A stretch of 64,000 bases of DNA from contig LR594585.1 of the NCBI GenBank assembly GCA_901538445.1, positions 1,949,369 through 2,013,368 of the forward strand. The letters are read 5' to 3'. Positions 8,757 through 18,095 of this stretch are shown here, piece after piece. The DNA comes from Gemmataceae bacterium. GTDB lineage: Bacteria > Planctomycetota > Planctomycetia > Gemmatales > Gemmataceae. Within the stretch, counting starts at the first letter, position 1. The number at the start of each line of letters is the position of its first letter. Below the pieces are notes generated by a model that was given only the letters and a program-made list of their open reading frames with translations, was not told the DNA's origin and ran no database searches. The position numbers and the translations under genes were made by a program.

Positions 8757-9710
8757 ATGCTCCCGACGATCCTGTTCCTGGCGGCCGGCTTCGTCGCGTT
8801 CACCAACGGGGCGAACGCCAACTTCAAGGGCGTGGCGTCGCTCTACGGCAGCGGGACCACGACGCTGCGGGCCGCGGCGCGGTGGGGGACCGCGGCGACG
8901 TTCGCCGGGTCGGTCGCGGCACTGTTCCTGGCGCACGGGCTCGTCGCCGCGTTCAGCGGCCGCGGGGTCGTGCCCGACGCGCTCGTGGCCGACCCCGCGT
9001 TCTTGTGCGCCGTGGCCCTCGGTGCCGCGGGGACGAGTTTCCTCGCGACCCGCCTCGGGTTCCCCGTCTCGACGACGCACGCCCTGGTCGGGGCGCTCGC
9101 GGGCGCGGGCCTGGCCGGCAGCGGGGAGGTGCGGTTCGCGGCGCTCGTCGCGCTGTTCGTGTACCCGCTGTTCTTCAGCCCGCTCGTCGCGGCCGCCGCC
9201 GGTGCGGCGCTCTTGCTGATTTTGAACGCCGCCGGGCTGCTGCCGGACCGCCGCACGCGAGCGCTCGACGTGTTGCACGTCTCGAGCGCCGGCGTCGCGA
9301 GCTTCGCCCGCGGGTTGAACGACACGCCGAAGATGGCCGCGCTGGTGCTCGCGGTGCCGGGTATGGACGTGAGTTTGGGGTTCCTGGCCGTTGCCGCGGC
9401 GGTCGCGCTGGGGGGCCTGCTCGACATCGACCGGGTCGCCGAGACGCTCGGCAAGAAGGTGACCGACATGAACGCCGGGGAGGGGTTCGCGGCGAGCGTG
9501 GTGACGGCCGGACTGGTGACGACCGCGAGCCTGCACGCCCTGCCGGTGAGCACGACCCACGTGAGTGTGGGCGCGCTACTCGGGATCGGCGCGGCCGGCG
9601 GCCGGGTCCACTGGCGGAAGGTGGGCGAGGTCCTCCTCGCGTGGGTCAGTACGGTCCCCTGCGGGGCCGCGCTCGCAGCGGCCGCGTACGCGGCCCTGGC
9701 CCTGGTGTAA
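8757..9710 (+). CDS. PiT-family anion permease, possibly sulfate
   Basis: A 317-residue integral membrane protein with about ten hydrophobic segments and the duplicated PiT signature: TNGANANFKG near the N-terminus and FARGLNDTPKMAAL at about 180. The STTHALVG and STTHVSVG loops repeat as well. PiT proteins import phosphate with H+ or Na+, but short members close to sulfur genes, such as Bacillus CysP, carry sulfate. The tight coupling to a sulfurtransferase (8-bp gap) favours sulfate or thiosulfate here; that is inference. A second, longer and more PitA-like protein lies at 58350-59750, which may cover phosphate. Confidence 0.85.
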   Translation: MLPTILFLAAGFVAFTNGANANFKGVASLYGSGTTTLRAAARWGTAATFAGSVAALFLAHGLVAAFSGRGVVPDALVADPAFLCAVALGAAGTSFLATRLGFPVSTTHALVGALAGAGLAGSGEVRFAALVALFVYPLFFSPLVAAAAGAALLLILNAAGLLPDRRTRALDVLHVSSAGVASFARGLNDTPKMAALVLAVPGMDVSLGFLAVAAAVALGGLLDIDRVAETLGKKVTDMNAGEGFAASVVTAGLVTTASLHALPVSTTHVSVGALLGIGAAGGRVHWRKVGEVLLAWVSTVPCGAALAAAAYAALALV

Positions 9711-9722
9711 CGGGTCCCGGGG

Positions 9723-10193
9723 TCACCCGACCGGCGGGTGCTCCTCGGTGCCCTCGTCGGCCGCGTCGCCCTCGCTCAGGAGCCGGGCGGCCTCGTCCTC
9801 GGTCATGTGGTCGCGATCGGTGACCGTCTCGCCCTCCGCCCGGACGGCCACGACGGTGTCGCCCCCGGACCGCCGCTGGGGCGCACCCTCGATGCGGACG
9901 ATGAACCGGAGCGGCCCGACCTGGACCTCGTCGCCGTCGTTCAGCGGGCAGTCGGCCAGTAGCAGGTCGTCGTTGAGGAACGTGCCGTTCGTACTGCGCA
10001 GGTCGCGGATGACGGCGCGGCCGTCGCGGTTCTCGATGACGCAGTGCTCGTGGCTGACGAGCGCGCTGGCCGGGCGCAGGTGGCACCCCGCCGCGCGGCC
10101 GATTACGAACGGCAGCACCAGCGGGATGGCCCGGCCCTCGTGGGGACCGGAAGCGACGACGAGACTGAGTGCGGGCTTGGTGGTCGAATTCAT
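9723..10193 (-). CDS. FHA-domain protein
   Basis: A 156-residue protein made mainly of one forkhead-associated domain (about residues 8-100). Phosphothreonine-binding residues are visible in the order IGR, SHEHCVI and STNGTFLND. The last 50 residues are acidic and probably disordered (TEDEAARLL...EEHPPVG). FHA domains read Ser/Thr kinase output, so a Hanks kinase (for example the one at 37363-38754) could be upstream of it, but no kinase is adjacent. It is convergent with the permease gene, 12 bp away. The start at 10193 gives an N-terminus fitting the first FHA strand. Confidence 0.87.
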   Translation of the reverse strand: MNSTTKPALSLVVASGPHEGRAIPLVLPFVIGRAAGCHLRPASALVSHEHCVIENRDGRAVIRDLRSTNGTFLNDDLLLADCPLNDGDEVQVGPLRFIVRIEGAPQRRSGGDTVVAVRAEGETVTDRDHMTEDEAARLLSEGDAADEGTEEHPPVG

Positions 10194-10828
10194 GACGTGT
10201 GGTCCGCTCGGCTCATCTGGACACAGGGGGGCGAGTGCCGCGATCGGTCGGGAGCGTGCCGCGTGCGGGGCGAACGCTCGCCCGGTCGCAGGGATCGACC
10301 AACCGCGTCGCGTACGGCCGAGCACCGGCGGGGAGGCCGGAGCCCTGCGCAGGCTTGCGGGAGGGGGGCGAGCACCGCCGCTCGCCACTCATTTAGCGAT
10401 ACTCTGGCGATCCGAGCCGGCAACTGAGAGCACCCACGTATTCACGCGAACTTCATCGGCCGGACGGGTGCCAGCCCTTGCGGTGAGTACGCGGGTTCTG
10501 GGTGCGCGGTTCGCGCGGGTTTCGCACGAGACGCGAGAAGTGATGCGAGTGCGGAAACGAGCCGGGCCGGGGGAGTGAAACCGGATCCTGTTGATTCGTA
10601 CCCGCGTCGTGTGTCCCTCTCCCGCAAGGGGAGAGGGTGCCGCGAGTCCGCGAGCGGCGGGTGAGGGGCGAAGGCCCCTGAAGGGTTGGGGCGCTACCCC
10701 TCACCCGGCCGCGAAGCGCGGCCACCCTCTCCCGCAAGGGGAGAGGGCACCGAACCACGACCCAACCGATCCGGATCACGGCGATTCGGTCTGATCCCCG
10801 GCCCGGAACGCGCGGTCGGTGCGGCCGG
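10194..10828. other. Intergenic region with a family D palindromic element
   Basis: No gene was recognised in 635 bases. It holds the FHA gene promoter region and the element at 10615-10747 with its longer conserved flanks (to about 10798). The rest shows nothing. Confidence 0.6.
10615..10747. repeat. Palindromic element, family D copy 1
   Basis: About 133 bp bounded by CCCTCTCCCGCAAGGGGAG, in opposite orientations, with an inner stem containing GGCCGCGCTTCGCGGCC-like and GTGAGGGG words. The flanks also match copy 2, including a right-hand CGATTCGG/GATCC word. Other copies are at 14254, 59813 and 61088. Confidence 0.9.
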
Positions 10829-12502
10829 TCACCACCGGTAGTTCATGATGACCGACAGGGTACTGGTGTTGGCGTTGCCGCCGCCGGGCTGTGTGTTGCG
10901 CAGGAAGTCGCCCGCGAACAGGTACGCGTACGACACGAGCAGGTCGGTCCGCTTCGTCAGGTGGAAGTTCAGGATCGTGTCGATCTCGTTGCCCACGAAC
11001 GACCCGGCCGCGCCGGTCGGGTCGCGGCGGAGGGGCACGCCGCCCGGACCGTACAGCGCGTCCCTCGAACTCGCGAGCCAGAAGTTGTGGACCTGGAACC
11101 AGGTCGTCACCCACTTCGCCGGGTAGAAGGTCAGCGACATGCTGACGTCGTGGATGTTCTGCCGCCCGACCACGTCGGCCCAGCCCAGGTAGTAGTGCCC
11201 GAACGGGAACAACGGGTTGAAGGTGTTGAAGTTCCCCACGTTCGGGTTGTTGTCGCCGCTCGCGTAGTCGTAGTACAGCCACGCGCTCGGGTTCCACTTC
11301 GCGTCCTTCCAGTGGTACCCGACGCCGGCCGTGCCCATCCCCGCGAACAGGTTGTTGGTCCCCTGCTGGCCGAACTGGAGCGCGCCCTCGAAGTCCCAGA
11401 GGAGCCCGCCGTCCTTGTCCCCGGCGTACCGCGAGCCGATCGTGTTGATCGTGTTCGGCGCCCGGTTGATCCCGCTCTGGACGACCGTGCTCTTGTTGTC
11501 GAAGAACAGGTAGTACAGGTCGAACGTCGTGCCCTTCTTCGGCTTGTACGTGCCCCACGCCCCGGCGAAGTTGATGTTCGCGTCGACCCGGTCGATGCCC
11601 CGCTCGTTCGGGACCACGGGCTGCAGCCAGAACGCGTCGAAGTTGTACTTCTCGCCCGTGTACATCACCCGGGCGCCCTCGAACGTGCGGCGGGTGTTCG
11701 CCCACTCCAGCGGCGAGACGAGCCGCTGCGAGCCGAGGAGCAGCTCCTGCCGGCCCACCCGGCCGTACACCCCGTTCCCGTTGACCTCCCAGAGCTTCAG
11801 GTCCACGAACAGGTTGAGGAAGTCGTTCTGGTCGGTGTCGATCGGCAGCGGCGGCAGGTCGAGCCCGTAGGTGCCGGCGAAGATCCCCTCGGCGTAGACC
11901 CGGAACACGTCCTTGTACCAGAGGTCCCCGTACACCCGGGTGCGGTACTGGTTGTAGCTGTTGTGCCGCCCGGTGAGCCGGGTGTTCTGCTCGTCGAAGT
12001 ACCGGTACCACGCCTGGCCGCCGGTCGAGAACAGCCAGTTGTCGCCCAGGTGGACCCGCTTGAGCCGCTCGGACCAGTCCGACGGGGGCGTCTTCGGGTT
12101 GTCGAGGAACCGCCAGTCGGCGTCGAAGAACGAGTACGGCTTGAGCGCCGCGGGGAGGTACCCGGTCTGCGGGGGCTTCTCCTTGACCTCGCCGCGGAGC
12201 CGGTCCAGGGCGCTGTAGTACCCCGGGCCGGATGGCGGGATGAAGAACATCCCGAGCCGCGGCGAGGTGCGGACCGGCGGCACCTTCTTGAAGTCGAACG
12301 CCCCGTCGCCGCAGGTGGCGCACGGCGCGCCCGCGGCCCCCGGCGCGGGCGGGGCCGCGGGCGGAGCGACCTCGGCCGGGGCCGTTGCCACCGGGAGCGA
12401 TTCGGGGGGAACGGGGAGCTCGGCCGGGGCTTGCGCCGCGGCCGGACCGGCACCGGCGCTCAGGCCGAGCGCCGCGAACGTGTTGCGGACCCAGTATCTC
12501 AT
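10829..12502 (-). CDS. Outer-membrane porin, alginate-export family
   Basis: A 557-residue exported protein. A signal peptide (about 1-24) is followed by a Pro/Ala-rich segment to about 58, with a CATC motif. The rest has the alternating aromatic pattern of an outer-membrane beta-barrel, ending in an aromatic residue (NYRW). The alginate-export signature is clear in GRQELLLGSQRLVSPLEW followed by RRTFEGARV. Relatives pass anionic polysaccharides or other solutes across the outer membrane. No alginate synthesis genes are nearby, so the cargo is unknown. A strong ribosome-binding site (AGGAGGT) lies 8 bases before the ATG at 12502. Confidence 0.88.
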   Translation of the reverse strand: MRYWVRNTFAALGLSAGAGPAAAQAPAELPVPPESLPVATAPAEVAPPAAPPAPGAAGAPCATCGDGAFDFKKVPPVRTSPRLGMFFIPPSGPGYYSALDRLRGEVKEKPPQTGYLPAALKPYSFFDADWRFLDNPKTPPSDWSERLKRVHLGDNWLFSTGGQAWYRYFDEQNTRLTGRHNSYNQYRTRVYGDLWYKDVFRVYAEGIFAGTYGLDLPPLPIDTDQNDFLNLFVDLKLWEVNGNGVYGRVGRQELLLGSQRLVSPLEWANTRRTFEGARVMYTGEKYNFDAFWLQPVVPNERGIDRVDANINFAGAWGTYKPKKGTTFDLYYLFFDNKSTVVQSGINRAPNTINTIGSRYAGDKDGGLLWDFEGALQFGQQGTNNLFAGMGTAGVGYHWKDAKWNPSAWLYYDYASGDNNPNVGNFNTFNPLFPFGHYYLGWADVVGRQNIHDVSMSLTFYPAKWVTTWFQVHNFWLASSRDALYGPGGVPLRRDPTGAAGSFVGNEIDTILNFHLTKRTDLLVSYAYLFAGDFLRNTQPGGGNANTSTLSVIMNYRW

Positions 12503-12976
12503 CGCTACCTCCTGTAGACCGTTTGCGTCCTGCGTGCGGACGGGCGGCGTGCCTCGTCCGGAGTGGGGGAGCAGGCACCGAGTGCCCGCCGGCCGCCAGG
12601 GTGTTTCAGATTCCCTTGTTCACCCGTGCGGGTGTTGCGTGTATCGGCGGGGGGGTAGGCGGGACGGAGGATTTGCCAACACGAACGACACGAGGGTAGT
12701 GTGGGGAACCACATCCGGTCGACACAACCGGCTCGACCCGCGCCACCGCCGCAAGTGGGGCCCAAATTAGTGCCCAGAGTCGGGGCAGAACTCAATGCGA
12801 GCGTGCCCGAACACTCGGCACGAGTGCGGGACGGGACGAACAACTCTGCTTGGGTACTTGCTGTCGTCCTCGGCCCTCGAAGGACCGACACGTGAAGGGG
12901 TATGATCCGCGTCCCAGGAACTACCTGCCGGGTGTAGTGGTACAGGCTCGGGCTGCTGGTTGAAATCATCCCGAAT
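12503..12976. other. Upstream region of the porin gene, left flank of the IS
   Basis: No gene was recognised in these 474 bases. They should contain the porin promoter. Near 12903-12938 there is a copy of the boundary word GATCCGCGTCCCAGGAAC that also starts the element at 14918. The last three bases (AAT, 12974-12976) are the putative target duplication of the IS. Confidence 0.6.
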
Positions 12977-14214
12977 CCAGTAGTTTCAAGTTCGGCGTTG
13001 AGGAGTAGCGGGCCGCATGGGTTTCGCCGTGAATGGAGGTTGCCACACCGCCGTCACGGAGATCACCCATGCGTTCCGCTCCCCAGTCTATCCCCCGCGG
13101 CCGGGCGGCTGCTTCCCGCCACCTGCGGGTCGTGCTGACCACGTGGCTGTCGGCCGCCGTTCGCCTCCCGGCCAACCGACGCGCCTGTACCCCGGCCGCC
13201 GTCTGGCAACTCCTGCTGTGGGCCGCCGCGTTCGCCCGCTCGCTCGCCGCGGCGTGTGCCGTCACCCCCGGTGCCCCGACCGGGCAGGCCGTCTGGAACG
13301 CCCTCCGGGCCGCCCTTCCGAAGCGCCGCCGCACCCTCGAACGCTGGCTCCTCCCGGCCCTCCACGCCCCACTTCCGAAGCGGCCCAAGGGGGCGTGCGT
13401 CGCGCTCGACTACCACCGCATCCCGTACTACGGCGCGCCGGACCGGAACACCACCCGAGCGAAGTCGTCGGCCGGTACCCACACGTTCCACACGTACGCC
13501 ACCGCCTGTGTGGTCGGCGGGCCGGGGCGGTACACCCTCGGGCTGACCGCGGTCGCCGAGAAGGAGCCGATGGCCGACGTCCTGGCCCGCCTACTCGATC
13601 AGGTCGCGGCGTCCCGGGTGCCGGTCCGGGCGGTTCTGCTCGACCGGGCGTTCTTCTCGATCGCCGTGATGCGCCTGCTCCAGGCCCGCCGGGTGCCGTT
13701 CGTGATCCCGGCCGTCGTCCGCGGGCGCAAGCCCCGGCCGGGCGTGCCGGCGCTCGGACTTCGGGCCGTCCGACGACGGGGGGCCGGGCGGTACGGGTAC
13801 ACCCACGCCGACCGCGGGCAGTCGGTTCGGGTCGCGGTCGTGGTCGCCCACAAGAGCTACCGCCACGCCCGGACCGGGCGGCGGCACACCCGCAAGCTGC
13901 TGTACCTGACGTGGCGTGTGGGCGGCGGACCGGTCGCCGTTCGGGATCTGTACCGAACCCGGTTCGGGATCGAGAGCAGCTACCGCCAACTCGGCGAGGC
14001 GCGCCCTCGAACCGCCTGCCGGGACGGGGTGGTGCGGCTGTTGTGGGTGGCGCTGGGGCTGATCATCCGCAACGCCTGGGTGTGGGCCAACCGGGGCGAG
14101 ACGCGGCCGTGGTCGCTCGCCTCGACCCGGCTCATCCTGCTGCTGGACATCCTGGTCACCTTCACCCGTCAAACGACCGACCTCCAACCAAGACCCGCAA
14201 CTTGAAACTACTGG
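12977..14214 (+). mobile_element. Insertion sequence, IS4-like (ISH3-type), complete
   Basis: A 1238-bp element with perfect 16-bp terminal inverted repeats (CCAGTAGTTTCAAGTT at 12977-12992 and its complement at 14199-14214). AAT occurs directly outside both ends (12974-12976 and 14215-14217), consistent with a 3-bp target duplication. Removing the element and one AAT restores CCGAATCGCGGTGATCCG, a word present intact near 1674-1692 and at the edge of other repeats. The IS therefore seems to have landed in the left flank of the family D palindrome at 14254. The single gene is intact. Confidence 0.9.
13033..14205 (+). CDS. DDE transposase of the IS4-like element
   Basis: A 390-residue transposase with an RNase H-like catalytic core. 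Probable catalytic residues are D126 in ALDYHRIPYYG, D204 in VLLDRAFFS and E314 in the Y-x2-R-x3-E-x6-R signature (YRTRFGIESSYR). The DYHRIPYYG motif points to the ISH3 group or near relatives within the IS4 family. The N-terminal 100 residues are Arg-rich and probably bind the terminal repeats. The ATG at 13033 was chosen as the longest; a second at 13069 would remove 12 residues. The frame is uninterrupted and ends inside the right end of the element, so it could still be active. Confidence 0.9.
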   Translation: MEVATPPSRRSPMRSAPQSIPRGRAAASRHLRVVLTTWLSAAVRLPANRRACTPAAVWQLLLWAAAFARSLAAACAVTPGAPTGQAVWNALRAALPKRRRTLERWLLPALHAPLPKRPKGACVALDYHRIPYYGAPDRNTTRAKSSAGTHTFHTYATACVVGGPGRYTLGLTAVAEKEPMADVLARLLDQVAASRVPVRAVLLDRAFFSIAVMRLLQARRVPFVIPAVVRGRKPRPGVPALGLRAVRRRGAGRYGYTHADRGQSVRVAVVVAHKSYRHARTGRRHTRKLLYLTWRVGGGPVAVRDLYRTRFGIESSYRQLGEARPRTACRDGVVRLLWVALGLIIRNAWVWANRGETRPWSLASTRLILLLDILVTFTRQTTDLQPRPAT

Positions 14215-14253
14215 AATCGCGGTGATCCGTGTGCGTTGGGTCTTGGTTCGATG

Positions 14254-14388
14254 CCCTCTCCCCTTGCGGGAGAGGGTGGCCGCGCTTCGCGGCCGGGTGA
14301 GGGGTGGAGCACCAACGCCTCGTATTGCTTCGCCCCATCACCCGCCGCTCGCGGACTCGCGGCACCCTCTCCCGCAAGGGGAGAGGGG
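14254..14388. repeat. Palindromic element, family D copy 2
   Basis: Bounded by CCCTCTCCCCTTGCGGGAG and its near-complement, with an inner GGCCGCG...GTGAGGGG stem. The left flank matches the complement of the right flank of copy 1 (GTTGGGTC-TGGTTCG-TGCCCTCTC), so the unit is longer than its hairpin, about 200 bp. Confidence 0.9.
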
Positions 14389-14443
14389 AACACAAGCCAC
14401 GGGTGCGAATCACCAGGATTCGGTATCATTGGTGGTTTGCGCG

Positions 14444-14503
14444 CCGCCACAGAGGGCGGCCCCGACAAACCAAGTGCTTCGTAGGTGCCGCCCTCCGTGG
14501 CGG
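14444..14503. repeat. Palindromic element, family L
   Basis: 17-bp arms (14444-14460 and 14487-14503) with one mismatch: CCGCCACAGAGGGCGGC against its complement. It was seen once in the window. Confidence 0.8.
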
Positions 14504-14534
14504 CCCGCGTGGGGACAACGATTCCACCGAGCAG

Positions 14535-14580
14535 CCTCGGGCCTGTGGTCCCCTTCGCAAGCCCGAGGCCTGTGCCACCA
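14535..14580. repeat. Palindromic element, family F copy 3 (degenerate)
   Basis: CCTCGGGCCTGTGG and GCCCGAGGCCTGTGCCACCA match the arms of the copy at 35871-35926, but the inverted match is shortened. Confidence 0.65.
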
Positions 14581-14917
14581 CAATCAACAAACGGAGCGAT
14601 TTCCTGGGATGCGGATCACCCGGGCGCGAAGTGCGGACACCCTCCCCGCAACGAGGAAGACCGACAAGACCCCAGAATCACCAGAACCATCCGCCCAGAG
14701 TACAATTTTGCTCAGCTCCGGCAGGAAACACCCCCGGAATTCACGCTGTACAGTATTTCTCTGACCTTTCTTTATCTCTCGCCACCCCTGACATGGCCGT
14801 AACCACCACCAAGATAACATCTTGGCATTTGTCTCACGATCATTCTTCCGGACAAGTGAAATGGTTCTGGAGAGGGGTCCCCCCGTTTCGGCCAGAAGCA
14901 ATCACACGCACACGAAT

Positions 14918-15052
14918 GATCCGCATCCCAGGAACTACCCGCCGTGGGTGTCCCTGGCGAGCCGCGACCGCAAGGAAGCGGGAGACGTGGCCCGCTCCCT
15001 TGCGGTCGCGGCTCGTCAGGCAGTTCTTTCCTGGGATGCGTATGAATCCGAG
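14918..15052. repeat. Palindromic element, family E copy 1
   Basis: The outer ends GCATCCCAGGAA (14923-14934) and TTCCTGGGATGC (15028-15039) are exact complements. An inner perfect 18-bp stem lies at 14958-14975 and 14998-15015 (CGAGCCGCGACCGCAAGG). Partial ends recur at 12903 and 35836-35966. Confidence 0.85.
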
Positions 15053-15157
15053 CGGTCCGGAACGAAGTGGAGGCCGAACGACCCGAACCGATCGGTGCAG
15101 GTGTGCCGGTGGCCTACCAGCGCAGAGCGCTCGCTGGCTCGGGCTCGGGTGAGCCGG

Positions 15158-16525
15158 TCAGTTCGCCGCGGGCTTGTCGCCGCCGGGGCGGCGGAACTTG
15201 GCCGGGAGCTTCGGCGGCTCGACGGGTGCCGCGACCGGCCTGGCCTTCAGCGCCTTGTCGGCGATGTCGGTCCGGTAGTGCATCCCCGCGAAGCTGATGA
15301 GCTTCACCGCCTCGTAGGCGCGGGCCTTGGCCGCGGCGAGGTCGGCCCCGAGCGCCGTCACGCCCAGCACGCGGCCGCCGTCGGTCACCACGCGGCCCTT
15401 GTCGTCGAGCCTGGTCCCCGCGTGGAACACCTTGACGTCCGGGAGCGCGTCGGCCGCACCAACGCCGGTGATCTCCTTGCCGTTGTCGTACTTCCCGGGG
15501 TAGCCGCCCGAGCACAGGACCACGCACACGGCCGGCCGCGGGTCCCACTCGACCTTGTTCTCGAACTCGTGGAGCCGCTCGTCGGCGACGGCCTCGAGCA
15601 GGTCGAGCAGGTCGGTCTTCAGCCGCATCAGGACCGGTTGCGTCTCGGGGTCGCCGAACCGGGCGTTGAACTCGAGCACCCGCGAGCCCTGGTTGGTGAG
15701 CATCATGCCGGCGTAGAGGACGCCCTGGAACGGGTAGCGGGCGCGCTTCATCGCGTGGACGACCGGCACGAACACGTCCCGCTCGAACTCGGCCATGAGC
15801 TTCGGGGTCGCGGCCGGGGCCGGGCAGTACGCGCCCATGCCGCCGGTGTTCGGCCCCTTGTCGCCGTCGCCCACCGCCTTGTGGTCCTGGCACGCCGGCA
15901 GCGGCAGGATCGTGCGGCCGCTCACGAGCGCCAGCACGGAAAGCTCCTCGCCGTCGAGCTTCTTTTCGATGACGATCTTGCGGCCCGCGGTCCGGCCGAA
16001 CTCCTCCTCGGTCATGATCCGCCGCACCGCCTGCAGCGCCTCGGTGTTGTCCTTGCACACCACGACGCCCTTGCCGGCCGCGAGCCCGTCGGCCTTCACC
16101 ACGACCGGGTAGTCGCGGGTCTCGACGTAGGTGCGGGCCGGGCCGGGGTGGTCGAACACCTGGAAGTCGGCGGTCGGCACGTCGGCGTGCCGCATCAGTT
16201 CCTTGGCGAAGACCTTGCTCCCCTCGATCCGGGCCGCCTCCTTCGACGGCCCGAACACCTTGAACCCCTTGTCGCGGAGGTAGTCGGCCAGGCCGGCCGC
16301 GAGCGGGTCCTCGGGGCCGATCACGACCAGCCCGATCATCTCGCGGGCGCAGAACCGGTTCAGCTTGTCGGTCTCGGTGTGGTCGATGGCGACGTTCGTG
16401 GCCCCCTCGCCGGCGGTTCCGGCGTTCCCCGGCGCGCAGAAGATCTTCCCGGCGCGCGGGGACTGCTTGAGCTTCCACACGAGGGCGTGTTCGCGGCCAC
16501 CCTTGCCGATCACCAGCACGTTCAT
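15158..16525 (-). CDS. purD: Phosphoribosylamine-glycine ligase
   Basis: A 455-residue enzyme of purine synthesis (phosphoribosylamine + glycine + ATP to GAR), cytoplasmic. It shows the family marks: [11 protein letters not shown] at residues 5-15, the ATP-grasp segment [16 protein letters not shown] at 141-156, [10 protein letters not shown] at 224-233 and [10 protein letters not shown] at 287-296. It is some 25 residues longer than usual because of a Pro/Lys-rich tail after about residue 425. The ATG at 16525 aligns with the normal N-terminus. It is preceded 11 bp upstream by a small gene on the same strand and stands apart from other purine genes. Confidence 0.96.
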   Translation of the reverse strand: MNVLVIGKGGREHALVWKLKQSPRAGKIFCAPGNAGTAGEGATNVAIDHTETDKLNRFCAREMIGLVVIGPEDPLAAGLADYLRDKGFKVFGPSKEAARIEGSKVFAKELMRHADVPTADFQVFDHPGPARTYVETRDYPVVVKADGLAAGKGVVVCKDNTEALQAVRRIMTEEEFGRTAGRKIVIEKKLDGEELSVLALVSGRTILPLPACQDHKAVGDGDKGPNTGGMGAYCPAPAATPKLMAEFERDVFVPVVHAMKRARYPFQGVLYAGMMLTNQGSRVLEFNARFGDPETQPVLMRLKTDLLDLLEAVADERLHEFENKVEWDPRPAVCVVLCSGGYPGKYDNGKEITGVGAADALPDVKVFHAGTRLDDKGRVVTDGGRVLGVTALGADLAAAKARAYEAVKLISFAGMHYRTDIADKALKARPVAAPVEPPKLPAKFRRPGGDKPAAN

Positions 16526-16536
16526 GAGCGTCGCGT

Positions 16537-16908
16537 TCACAGTGAGGGGTTGGGGGCCGGGGCCGCGGAGCGGCGGACCGCGGCGAACAGTTCGTCGATG
16601 TTCCGGCGGTGCCGGGCCGGCCACCACGACCGACCGCGGCTGACGGCGTGGATCAGCGTCCCCGGTCCGGCCGGCTTCAGCGTCAGGCTCACCGCGGCGC
16701 GCCCGCCGAGGCCGCCCGACTGGCGGACCAGGTGGACCTCGCCGACCGCCGCGGAACCGAGCTCCCAGCCGCTCAGCGCCGTGACCGCGCTCCGAACGGC
16801 CTCGACGGCCTGATCCGGTGGCACCGGCACGACCAGAGGCGCGAGCTTCGGGTGCGTCGGCACCAGGGTGCTGGCGGACTGCGGAGCGATCCAGCGCATC
16901 AGACCCAT
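16537..16908 (-). CDS. Small protein resembling DUF1499
   Basis: A 123-residue cytoplasmic-looking protein. The pattern of an alpha-beta core followed by [24 protein letters not shown] resembles the RSASRxG..D.G.N..RI..L end of DUF1499 proteins, without matching all conserved positions. It ends 11 bp before the purD start and is probably co-transcribed with it. Function is unknown. The ATG at 16908 was preferred to the GTG one codon upstream. Confidence 0.6.
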   Translation of the reverse strand: MGLMRWIAPQSASTLVPTHPKLAPLVVPVPPDQAVEAVRSAVTALSGWELGSAAVGEVHLVRQSGGLGGRAAVSLTLKPAGPGTLIHAVSRGRSWWPARHRRNIDELFAAVRRSAAPAPNPSL

Positions 16909-17065
16909 CACCGCCCCCGTACCGGGTCGCCCGGACCCTTGACAATGTATCCGGGGCGGGCGCGTCGGGCCACGCGATTCGACCTGGGCGGCTTGTCCGG
17001 CGCAATCGCTTCGCCTAGACTAACATCGCGGTTAGCCGGTGCTTCACCTGGTCGGAGTCCGCTCC

Positions 17066-18016
17066 ATGTCACTTCGCGGTTTGGGGGTCGTGCTTCTGGG
17101 CTTTGTGGCCGCCGGGGGTGGAGCGGGTTGTAACAGCCACGCCGGGCCACCCGCATTGACGGGGTTGCCGGTTCGCGTCACCTGCACGACGACCATTGTT
17201 GCGGACGTCGCACAGCGGGTCGGCGGCGACCGCGTGCAGGTCGAGACGCTCATGGGGGCGGGCGTGGACCCGCACAAGTACATCTCGGGCTCGGGCGACC
17301 GGAAGAAGCTCGACCAGGCGCACCTCGTGTTCTTTAACGGCCTGCACCTCGAAGGGAAGATGGCCGACCTGTTCGAGAAGAACCACGACCGGTGGCGCGC
17401 CCGTGCCGTCGCCGGCTCCATCCCGCACGAGAAGCTCCGCACGGCCGAGGTGGACGGCGGCGAGCACGACCCGCACGTCTGGTTCGACGTGCCGCTGTGG
17501 AAGTGGAGCGTCGGGGTGGTCCGCGACGCGCTGAGCGACCTCGACCCGGCCGGGGCCGAGGTCTACAAGGCGAACGCCGCCGCGTACCTTGCGGAACTCG
17601 ACGACCTCGACCGCGAGGTCCGCGCGAAGCTCGGCGCCATCCCGAAGGAGAAGCGCATACTCGTCACGTCGCACGACGCCTTCGGGTACTTCGGCCGGGC
17701 CTACGGGTTCGAGGTGATCGGCCTGGAGGGCGTGAGCACGGCGAGCGAGCTGGGCACCCCGCGGCGGAACGAACTGGCCACGCTCATCGGCACGCGCCGC
17801 ATCCCGGCCGTGTTCACCGAGACGTCGGTCCCGCCGGTCGGGCTCCAGGGCGTGCTCGACGACGTGCGGGCGAAGTACCAGCACGAGGTAAAGCTGATCG
17901 GCGGGGAAAATGCACTGTACTCCGACGCGCTCGGCGGGCCGGGCACCCCGGGCGCGACGTACCCGGGGATGGTCCGCCACAACGTCGGGGTGATCGCCGC
18001 GGCGCTGGCCCCGTGA
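17066..18016 (+). CDS. Metal-binding lipoprotein of a Mn/Zn ABC transporter (TroA/ZnuA-like)
   Basis: A 316-residue solute-binding protein with a lipoprotein signal (lipobox AGC, Cys22). It belongs to the cluster A-I metal binders: probable ligands are H70 (DPHKY), H137 (DPHVWF), H203 (SHDAFGYF) and the Asp in [10 protein letters not shown], with the usual TE-S-P pair around E252. The His-rich loop typical of high-affinity zinc ZnuA proteins is missing, so manganese or mixed metal specificity is at least as likely. It is followed 79 bp later by an ABC ATPase of the matching type. No ABC-3 (ZnuB/MntB) permease lies in the window. The ATG at 17066 begins the signal peptide. Confidence 0.9.
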   Translation: MSLRGLGVVLLGFVAAGGGAGCNSHAGPPALTGLPVRVTCTTTIVADVAQRVGGDRVQVETLMGAGVDPHKYISGSGDRKKLDQAHLVFFNGLHLEGKMADLFEKNHDRWRARAVAGSIPHEKLRTAEVDGGEHDPHVWFDVPLWKWSVGVVRDALSDLDPAGAEVYKANAAAYLAELDDLDREVRAKLGAIPKEKRILVTSHDAFGYFGRAYGFEVIGLEGVSTASELGTPRRNELATLIGTRRIPAVFTETSVPPVGLQGVLDDVRAKYQHEVKLIGGENALYSDALGGPGTPGATYPGMVRHNVGVIAAALAP

Positions 18017-18095
18017 ACCGTTGTGCGGGAAGATCCGCCTTGGCGTGGGGTCGAGAGTGGGAGACACGGGCACCAGGAGAGGGGGAGAACAAACG

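Larger units (their letters stand above)
14215..15157. other. 943-bp repeat-rich intergenic island
   Basis: No gene is supported. The stretch is a chain of palindromic elements: family D (14254-14388), family L (14444-14503), family F (about 14535-14580) and family E (14918-15052). They are separated by short spacers, including an AT-richer segment (14700-14860). It lies between the IS and the 3' end of purD, so it holds no obvious promoter demand. Confidence 0.75.

Noticed and set aside
10961-12517. A 518-codon frame antisense to the porin gene
   Set aside because: Low-complexity composition (Val, Arg, Glu) typical of antisense frames in high-GC DNA; the porin has a signal peptide, barrel pattern and strong ribosome-binding site.
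12971-14220. A 5-bp target duplication for the IS
   Set aside because: The five bases outside the 17-bp matched ends (CCGAA and ATCGC) differ; only AAT matches when the ends are set at CCAGTAG.
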